A stretch of 28,227 nt of DNA from a virus, in the IMG/VR virus record IMGVR_UViG_3300029286_001043, positions 1 to 28,227 of that record. The stretch is one strand, 5' to 3'. Shown piece by piece: positions 23,328-28,227 of this stretch (its first letter is position 1; each line of letters opens with the position of its first letter). The translations under genes and the position numbers were made by a program. The notes beneath the pieces are model-generated. The model searched no databases, was not told where the DNA came from, and saw only the letters and a program-made list of their open reading frames with translations.

Positions 23328-23825
23328 TTATCTCAAAATGATATTAGTTTCTATTCTAGCTAAAGGAATAAGAACTTTAGCCATATCGAGATCTTTAAGC
23401 TGAATGTCTGGAGATACCCCTAATTCTTTAGCAACGTATTCAGCTTGATAGTCTCCTTTTTTAGTTTTAAATACTCGCATGTATTCTCTTAGCGTTTCAT
23501 TAGGATTCTTTCTCTGATGATTTACTAAATTCTTCAAGCCCGCTCTAATCCCGTCCTCAAGAGATGCAAATATAGCATGACCGAACTTATCCTTACCTGT
23601 CATGCCTTTCCAATTGTCAAAGGCTTTTAAATTAATTGGATTGTTATTCTTCTGTCCTAAAGTCTGATGAATTGCAGCAGTAGGCTTTGCTTCAACTCCA
23701 CTTGGTGAACCGAAAGCAAGGGCAGCGGCAGTCAATCCAGTTGCAACTGCACCTTGCCAATTAAGTTCGCAGAGTTTCTGAACATCCTTATCTGCTACTA
23801 TATATTCATACAGCTTGTTATCCAT
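23328..23825 (-). CDS. Candidate peptidoglycan-active virion protein
   Basis: A 165-residue protein in three parts. Residues 1-14 are a tag (M-D-N-K-L-Y-E-Y-I) shared with two neighbouring genes. Residues 22-47 are small and hydrophobic, ending V-E-A-K, like a signal peptide or membrane insert. Residues 59-165 start N-N-N-P-I-N-L and continue W-K-G-M-T-G-K-D, F-x-x-F-like spacing, and D-G-I-R-A-G-L-K-N-L. That matches a family of phage virion and lysis proteins (the N-N-N-P-x-N-I and G-x-R-A pattern) often annotated as structural or lytic transglycosylase-like. With the gp5-like spike lacking lysozyme, this is the best candidate for wall degradation at entry or lysis. A signal-like segment is against purely cytoplasmic action. 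No catalytic residue is proven. Confidence 0.6.
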   Translation of the reverse strand: MDNKLYEYIVADKDVQKLCELNWQGAVATGLTAAALAFGSPSGVEAKPTAAIHQTLGQKNNNPINLKAFDNWKGMTGKDKFGHAIFASLEDGIRAGLKNLVNHQRKNPNETLREYMRVFKTKKGDYQAEYVAKELGVSPDIQLKDLDMAKVLIPLARIETNIILR

Positions 23826-23826
23826 A

Positions 23827-24315
23827 TTATTTCTTTACTTCCTCGGTCTTCTCCATTAAATCCTTACGATCTTTCTCATCATACTTTGCAGGATCAGCAG
23901 GAATCTTACCTTCCTCGGTTTTAACTTCAACTTTGGCTTCAGCAGCAACAGGCTCGTCAACTACCGGAGCTTCAGCGGCAGGACCTTCTTCGGCAGCAAC
24001 TTCATCTTCCTTCGCTAGCTCTTCTTCCATCAGTGCTAATGCAGCATAATAATCTTTACCTGGAAATTCGTTGATATGATCTAAAACAATCTTTCCAATT
24101 ATTGACATATCATTGTCAACTGATTCGGCATGCTCGATCTCAACTGATAATCCAGCTTCGAAAGCTGCCTTCTGCTCTTCAGATACTCCTAACTCCTCAA
24201 CTAATTCAGCAACTAACTCCGGTGTAATTTCAGGAAGAGCAGAAGCTTCATCCGCCATCGGATTAAAATCTTCAGCTACCACCTGCTTTATTCTCGCATA
24301 TAACGTGTTATCCAT
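23827..24315 (-). CDS. Acidic Ala/Glu-rich protein with N-terminal tag
   Basis: A 162-residue acidic protein. The first 16 residues (M-D-N-T-L-Y-A-R-I) match the tag of its neighbours. A helical body follows (residues 30-100). Residues 105-132 are Ala/Glu/Pro-rich, and residues 135-146 (E-G-K-I-P-A-D-P-A-K-Y-D) recur almost exactly in the next upstream gene. A final stretch is Lys/Glu-rich. Composition resembles phage head scaffold or core proteins, but no family is recognised. A strong GGGAGG site precedes the start. Head-core protein is inference. Confidence 0.65.
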   Translation of the reverse strand: MDNTLYARIKQVVAEDFNPMADEASALPEITPELVAELVEELGVSEEQKAAFEAGLSVEIEHAESVDNDMSIIGKIVLDHINEFPGKDYYAALALMEEELAKEDEVAAEEGPAAEAPVVDEPVAAEAKVEVKTEEGKIPADPAKYDEKDRKDLMEKTEEVKK

Positions 24316-24341
24316 TTGTTTCCTCCCTTTAGTTAATAAAA

Positions 24342-25760
24342 TTATTCCTTCGATTCAAGTAATATATTTAAAAATTTCTTCAGCGTTTCAACGTCCTTAT
24401 TTTCCATTGCAGTTTTAAGAGCATCAAGTCCGATCCTATCCATTGATTTCAACTTGCCCGCTACCCGCTCTAATGTAACATCAGTACCTAATAACGTCTT
24501 CAGCGAAGCTTTAACTGATTCAGCATATCCCCAAGTAAAGTCATCGGCCGATTCTTTAATTATCTCTTTAGACTCAGTAACCCCGAGTTTCTTAGCTACT
24601 TCTATCGCCTTTTGTAAAGCTAAAATAAATTCTTCAGTTTTAGCAATACTAGAAGTTCCTATTCCAGGCCAGTTGATACCTTTAGAACGTCCAGTACCTT
24701 TCATATTATAAACTGTAATCATTCGACTGCCATTTACTATAATATCAGCATAATCCTCGCCTTCACGATGATCTACTTCTATATTCTCATCTACCTTCTC
24801 CTCTTTCTTTGCTTCGATCGGTAACTCCTCTTCCTTAGGCTCTTCGCCTGCAACGGGTTCTTCAACTACCGGAACTTCAGCAGCAATCGGCACTACTTCA
24901 GTATTTATAGACGGAGTATCGAGTGTAGTAATCTGCGTTCCACCTTCAGTAGATACTATATTTACTTCTTTATCTTCAGTCTTAATCGTAACATCTACAT
25001 CTTCTTTAACTTGAACTTCTTCTTTCTTTTCCTCTTCTATTTCCTCTTCTTCTTTTGCAGTAGGTTCTGTCTCAGGTGCCGTAGGATTTTTCTCTAATGC
25101 TTCCTTACGCCTGGCCAATGCAGCCTTCAATCTGGTTTCCTGCTCTCCACTGATCTTTCCACTTGTAGCAGTCTTCTCTATATTGTTCATTATATCTTCT
25201 AATGCTGCAATATCTGCGGCCTTGTGGATCTTTCTTAATAAAGATGTAGCCATCTTAGTTACTGCGGCAGCGGCTTCGTCTTCTTTCTTTGATTCCTTCA
25301 TCGAAGTAACTACCCACTTCTTCGTTTCAGGATCTTGACTAACTGCACCTTTATTCGAGGTAGCAAAATTCTTAGCAACTTGCTCATCGCTGAACTCACC
25401 TAAAACAATTTCTTGCTTGTCGTCTTCAGTAAGTGTCTGCTTAGTTGTATCATCGACCTTTGCCGGTTCAGCAGGAATCTTGCCTTCATTCTTCTTTTCA
25501 GCTGCAGCTTTATTGATCTCGTCTTCTTTGCTTTTGTTTGCCGCACGTGTAGCCGCCTCTAAATCTGTATCCTTAGGCTCTTTAACTTCCTTAACCTTCT
25601 GCTCCAATTCATTAACCCGATCCTCTAATGTCTTCGGAATAATTACAGTATCAGCAACTTTAGTCTCTACAACTTTTTGTATTCCGGCTTTCTCAATTTC
25701 AGATTCAGAAACATTTTCTCTTATGTATTTATAAAGCCCGTCCATAATATTCTTACTCAT
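24342..25760 (-). CDS. Glu/Lys-rich scaffold-like protein
   Basis: A 472-residue, highly charged protein. Residues 6-16 (M-D-G-L-Y-K-Y-I-R-E-N) resemble the tag of the next two genes. Coiled-coil-like regions lie at 40-90 and 200-250, the latter with long E/K runs. Residues 92-103 and 290-305 (A-A-E-V-P-V-V-E-E-P-V-A) repeat in the 24315 gene. Two folded islands are likely: 119-152 (F-S-D-E-Q-V-A-K-N-F, K-K-W-V-V) and 335-400 (Y-A-D-I-I-V-N-G-S-R-M-I-T-V). The last 60 residues are helical. Composition fits a T4 gp22-like prohead scaffold or an internal protein, though it lies in a tail-rich region. AAAGGAG supports the start at 25760. Function unknown. Confidence 0.7.
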   Translation of the reverse strand: MSKNIMDGLYKYIRENVSESEIEKAGIQKVVETKVADTVIIPKTLEDRVNELEQKVKEVKEPKDTDLEAATRAANKSKEDEINKAAAEKKNEGKIPAEPAKVDDTTKQTLTEDDKQEIVLGEFSDEQVAKNFATSNKGAVSQDPETKKWVVTSMKESKKEDEAAAAVTKMATSLLRKIHKAADIAALEDIMNNIEKTATSGKISGEQETRLKAALARRKEALEKNPTAPETEPTAKEEEEIEEEKKEEVQVKEDVDVTIKTEDKEVNIVSTEGGTQITTLDTPSINTEVVPIAAEVPVVEEPVAGEEPKEEELPIEAKKEEKVDENIEVDHREGEDYADIIVNGSRMITVYNMKGTGRSKGINWPGIGTSSIAKTEEFILALQKAIEVAKKLGVTESKEIIKESADDFTWGYAESVKASLKTLLGTDVTLERVAGKLKSMDRIGLDALKTAMENKDVETLKKFLNILLESKE

Positions 25761-25777
25761 GCAATTCTCCTTTGCTT

Positions 25778-25791
25778 TGGTCCCCTAGACC
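25778..25791. repeat. Left arm of a 14/15-bp inverted repeat
   Basis: TGGTCCCCTAGACC in the 43-base gap before the 25760 gene. It is the inverted partner of 26379-26393, differing by one C in the run. In the minus-strand transcript it can fold as a GGTC/GACC hairpin about 10 bases before the AAAGGAG site of the next gene. Confidence 0.7.
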
Positions 25792-25803
25792 TTTAACTTG
25801 ATT

Positions 25804-26352
25804 TTAACGTAAGTTAACTATACTTCCATCTACTACATAAGTACCAATTGTTGAAAACTTGGCAACTGAACAATTAATTGGGACTGTCGTTAATGCACTA
25901 CATCCTAATGCTAATCCCGTGACATTTGAACCTGACCCACAATAGTGTATGTCATCTCCTGCGCCTTGAAACTGATTACCAAAAACTTTAGGCTGATATT
26001 CCTGCCAAGTTATAGCATATGGAAAATACCAAGGAGATCGATCTCTCTCAATTATTGTTTCCTTCTCCTTGATAATAATAACCACTGAGACCTTCTTTGC
26101 CTCTTCATCCTTTTCTTGTCTCTCGGCTATTCTGTCTAACCGTCCTTCTTTCATATCGTCTAGATCCATCCTTAAGATTTTTCGCTGATCCTCGAGCTCT
26201 TTAACTCGGTCTTTAGCTTTACTAATATCTTTTTCGACCTTATTAATTTTCTCTAGCGTCTTAAGAACGATCTGCTTTACTTCTTGTATCTGTTTTTCTT
26301 TTAAGGAATCCTCGGCTTCCTCAACGGCCTTTTTAACCATTTCACTTGTCAT
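25804..26352 (-). CDS. Coiled-coil protein with Cys/Gly-rich C-terminus
   Basis: A 182-residue protein. Residues 5-85 form a long Glu/Lys coiled coil. Residues 88-103 are a strand (V-S-V-V-I-I-I-K-E-K-E-T-I-I). From 106 the character changes: P-W-Y-F-P-Y-A-I-T-W, then D-D-I-H-Y-C-G-S-G-S with C138, C151 and C161 and a Val/Thr/Gly-rich end. Such a stalk plus small head may be a trimeric attachment or structural protein. An inverted repeat flanks the gene (25778-25791 and 26379-26393). A strong AAAAGGAG site precedes the start. No family is recognised. Confidence 0.65.
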   Translation of the reverse strand: MTSEMVKKAVEEAEDSLKEKQIQEVKQIVLKTLEKINKVEKDISKAKDRVKELEDQRKILRMDLDDMKEGRLDRIAERQEKDEEAKKVSVVIIIKEKETIIERDRSPWYFPYAITWQEYQPKVFGNQFQGAGDDIHYCGSGSNVTGLALGCSALTTVPINCSVAKFSTIGTYVVDGSIVNLR

Positions 26353-26378
26353 TTTACTTCTCCTTTTCCCTTGTTATT

Positions 26379-26393
26379 GGTCTAGGGGGACCA
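26379..26393. repeat. Right arm of the inverted repeat
   Basis: GGTCTAGGGGGACCA in the 43-base gap after the 26396 gene. It is the reverse complement of 25778-25791 apart from one extra base. On the transcript strand it forms a TTGGTC/GACCAA stem with loop CCCCTA, complementary to the TAGGGG loop of the other arm. Confidence 0.7.
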
Positions 26394-26395
26394 AA

Positions 26396-27103
26396 TTATT
26401 CTTCAATACGTAATTGTTGACCATCATATTTTAAACTCTTAATACTTCTAAGAAAAATCTTAGCGCTAGAAAAATCTAATTTACACACTGCTATATTCAA
26501 ATTCTTAGCTAATTCTTGCTCCTCAGTATCACACGGCTGTTTAGTCCACATATTTAACATCTTACTAAGCTTATCTGAATCTTCCTTCTGAGCTTTCTCT
26601 GGCGAATCGTCATAATGTAAAGTCTTAGCATCTAATGCCTGAAATAATCTTTCAAGCCTCTTAACCTTTTCCATTATGTAACCCATATCATTATATGACT
26701 TACTCAACTCTCTAAAAATATCGCCAGCACCTTCTAAATCATATCTAAAAGTAGACTTCCATTCTTTATGAACTAATACTTCTTGATTGGCTTCTTGATA
26801 GGATAATGGACTAGTAGATTCTTCTAATCCATACTCCTTGCGGATCTTGTTAACATGGTGCTTAACGAATGCTCCCATTGCCCAATCTCTTGTTACTTTA
26901 TATGCAGTCTTTACTTCCCCACTTCGCTTCAATATCTCTTGATAATATGCAGTAATCTTCTTAATTCTATCTGACCTTACTTCAGGCCCTAACGTCTCAA
27001 TCTCGTCTACAAATTCCTGAATCAACGGTTCGATCCCAGTCCCACGTTCTATACCTTCAATGATCTGCACACTTTTAATTATATAATCAATCATTTCAAT
27101 CAT
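26396..27103 (-). CDS. Unknown helical protein
   Basis: A 235-residue, soluble, mostly helical protein rich in Glu, Lys and Tyr. The N-terminus reads I-D-Y-I-I-K-S-V-Q-I-I-E-G-I-E. Regions with W-A-M-G-A-F-V-K-H-H-V-N-K-I-R (113-127) and Y-N-D-M-G-Y-I-M-E-K-V-K-R-L-E-R follow. It ends K-Y-D-G-Q-Q-L-R-I-E-E. No catalytic motif, zinc site or membrane segment is recognisable. The start overlaps the upstream stop (ATGA), so it is coupled; a second Met at residue 4 could also be used. A role cannot be assigned. Confidence 0.7.
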   Translation of the reverse strand: MIEMIDYIIKSVQIIEGIERGTGIEPLIQEFVDEIETLGPEVRSDRIKKITAYYQEILKRSGEVKTAYKVTRDWAMGAFVKHHVNKIRKEYGLEESTSPLSYQEANQEVLVHKEWKSTFRYDLEGAGDIFRELSKSYNDMGYIMEKVKRLERLFQALDAKTLHYDDSPEKAQKEDSDKLSKMLNMWTKQPCDTEEQELAKNLNIAVCKLDFSSAKIFLRSIKSLKYDGQQLRIEE

Positions 27104-27339
27104 AGTATTTTGCTATGTAATAATTCCTGAACCTTAGCCGGTACTGCCTTATCTGAATTTAAAATACCTTCTAAAACCTTCTGTACTTCGGTATCTTTAG
27201 ATATTACTTTCAATCCTTCGTTCATACATTTCTCTAGCAACGTGCTTACTGGAGTTCCTGGGAAATGCTGAACATAGTCATTCAATATAGGTAATAATAA
27301 CTTATATATATTTAAATCTCGCTGCTCATTAAGGTTCAT
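27100..27339 (-). CDS. Small unknown helical protein
   Basis: A 79-residue helical protein (L-N-I-Y-K-L-L-L-P-I-L-N-D-Y, then V-S-T-L-L-E-K-C-M-N-E-G and A-V-P-A-K-V-Q-E-L-L). No known domain. It overlaps the zinc-ribbon gene by 11 bases and the following gene by ATGA, so it belongs to a coupled chain. Confidence 0.65.
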   Translation of the reverse strand: MNLNEQRDLNIYKLLLPILNDYVQHFPGTPVSTLLEKCMNEGLKVISKDTEVQKVLEGILNSDKAVPAKVQELLHSKIL

Positions 27340-27595
27340 TTATATTAGGATTAATATTGTCTTTAAAATGTTTTGACGCTTCACCATTAGTAATCTTTTT
27401 TGCACTAACTATATCCCCGTCATTCTTTTTCTTCCATTCTGCAAAACATTTATCACAAAACCAAGCATGCGCCATTCCTTCAGCCCATTTAACTTCAATA
27501 GACGGCGGATTACTACAATTCATACACTTACTTCTACTATGACTTTCGTTAATTACCAAACTAAGTATTCCGATTAAATCTCGATTTTCGTTCAT
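27329..27595 (-). CDS. Small zinc-ribbon protein
   Basis: An 88-residue protein with two CxxC pairs, C24/C27 and C47/C50, separated by K-W-A-E-G-M-A-H-A-W-F. This spacing fits a structural zinc ribbon. Similar small proteins with CxxC, W-A-E-G-x-A and W-F-C-x-x-C are seen in many phages without a known role, to my recollection. A GTG at 27610 could start the same frame, but the ATG at 27595 has a better-placed GGGG sequence. The frame overlaps the small Trp-rich ORF upstream. Confidence 0.7.
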   Translation of the reverse strand: MNENRDLIGILSLVINESHSRSKCMNCSNPPSIEVKWAEGMAHAWFCDKCFAEWKKKNDGDIVSAKKITNGEASKHFKDNINPNINEP

Positions 27596-27713
27596 ATCGC
27601 CCGTCCCCACTATGACTATTTAACCATTTTAATATTGGCAACATCCAAGTCGGCTGTCCACAATCTACCCATATTGCCCACCAGATATAATGAAATGGCT
27701 TAAGTATTTCCAT
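27561..27713 (-). CDS. Possible small Trp-rich protein (50 aa)
   Basis: A short frame beginning at an ATG that overlaps the stop of the upstream gene (TAATG). It encodes 50 residues, with F-H-Y-I-W-W-A-I-W-V-D-C-G and W-M-L-P-I-L-K-W-L in the first 33 and a basic tail. Five tryptophans give it a membrane-interfacial look. It fills an otherwise 100-base gap, and its end runs 35 bases into the zinc-ribbon gene. Translational coupling favours it; its short length and overlap are against it. Confidence 0.4.
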   Translation of the reverse strand: MEILKPFHYIWWAIWVDCGQPTWMLPILKWLNSHSGDGRYERKSRFNRNT

Positions 27714-28227
27714 TACTTCTTTTTCTCTTCTTTCTTAACCTCGGGCGGCAGCGAGTCAATAGTATCTCGAATATTGCCGAAAAATCCATTGTTGAATATT
27801 CCTTGAATTGGATATACAACAGTACCAGCAATTCTGACTACTCGGGAATAATATCCCAATTCATTCAACAACTCGTCATCATCTACAATAATAAACTGAG
27901 TTACCCTAAAACTTAAATTTACGAAAGTATGAAGAGTCAATTCAATCCCTTCATATGTCGACTTCAATATATCCCCAACTATATATTCATATTGAGCTAA
28001 TGTTGGTACCATATTCAGTGAAGTCGTATTTTCAATTGCATCTACTAATAACTGCATATTACCTATTTCGCCAGACTCTTTCATCTGTTTTATTATCTTA
28101 TCTGAATCTCTTCTATAATTCAAAGAAGAGATTGCACATTTAGCATACTGCTCAGCAGTAGTACCTGGGAATTCTTGTCTCCATGCATTTACCGATCTCA
28201 ATATTACCTGTACTTGAGGAACCTTGA
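27713..28227 (-). CDS. Unknown protein, 5' end beyond the window
   Basis: At least 171 residues; the frame is still open at the window edge (reading K-V-P-Q-V-Q-V-I-L before the first possible start, a TTG at 28201), so the true start probably lies outside. The N-terminal part contains W-R-Q-E-F-P-G-T-T-A-E-Q-Y-A-K. Two strand-rich parts follow (L-T-L-H-T-F-V-N-L-S-F-R-V-T-Q-F-I-I-V), then a hydrophobic stretch (I-A-G-T-V-V-Y-P-I-Q-G-I-F) and a Lys/Glu-rich tail. No family is recognised. It may be a virion component, given its neighbours. Confidence 0.65.
   Translation of the reverse strand, partial: KVPQVQVILRSVNAWRQEFPGTTAEQYAKCAISSLNYRRDSDKIIKQMKESGEIGNMQLLVDAIENTTSLNMVPTLAQYEYIVGDILKSTYEGIELTLHTFVNLSFRVTQFIIVDDDELLNELGYYSRVVRIAGTVVYPIQGIFNNGFFGNIRDTIDSLPPEVKKEEKKK

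Noticed and set aside
24113-25734. Plus-strand Ser/Leu-rich frames opposite the acidic proteins
   Set aside because: They are complements of GAA/GAG/AAG-rich coding sequence and carry no start signals or domains.
26379-26395. Inverted-repeat arm as an intrinsic terminator
   Set aside because: The stem is short and is followed by AATAACAAGG, not by a U-run.
1-28227. CRISPR arrays, tRNA or rRNA genes
   Set aside because: No regularly spaced direct repeats and no cloverleaf-type or ribosomal sequence were noticed; a tRNA scan was not possible here.

Overview
The window looks like a contiguous piece of the late (structural) region of a tailed phage with a contractile, T4-like tail (myovirus, Caudoviricetes). 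Every gene I accept lies on the minus strand and reads from high to low coordinates. Genes are packed with stop/start overlaps or gaps of a few tens of bases, most starts follow AGGAGG-like ribosome binding sites, and the DNA is visibly AT-rich. Host and taxonomy cannot be fixed from this sequence. No capsid, portal, terminase, integrase or replication gene is present, so the window does not show whether the phage is virulent or temperate.

In transcription order, 28227-23828 carries poorly known proteins: an edge-truncated protein, a small Trp-rich ORF, a zinc-ribbon protein, two unknowns, a coiled-coil protein flanked by an inverted repeat, and two acidic Glu/Lys-rich proteins. Three consecutive proteins here (25760, 24315 and 23825 starts) share a short N-terminal tag resembling a head- or core-targeting signal. 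23825-21223 holds a candidate peptidoglycan-active virion protein, a cupin, a GIY-YIG homing endonuclease, a one-TM holin-like protein and small neck-region candidates. 20963-16136 holds the tail shaft: gp15-like sheath terminator, an unknown, tail sheath, a second homing endonuclease (Vsr/EDxHD-like), tail tube, and a second tube-like protein.

16103-13543 holds a gp26-like tail assembly chaperone, an overlapping small ORF probably joined to it by ribosomal frameshifting, and a short tape measure protein. 13540-4447 holds baseplate and tip genes: a baseplate/tube-adaptor candidate, gp53-like wedge, gp27-like hub, gp5-like OB-fold spike, PAAR-like tip, a glycine-rich fibre with GYSG repeats, gp25-like wedge, gp6/baseplate J-like wedge, a small virion protein, a P2 gpI-like protein, and a fibre/adhesin.

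The most unusual part is 4432-409. A tail-fibre-position protein with three ELR-type repeats and a very Cys-rich C-terminal half (19 Cys in 265 aa) is followed, in overlapping reading frames, by three different radical SAM/SPASM enzymes and then by a BppU-like baseplate protein. SPASM enzymes usually modify peptides or proteins, so the arrangement suggests a phage-encoded post-translational maturation system acting on a tail-tip protein. That function is inferred from gene order and domain content. I do not know of a described system of this type.
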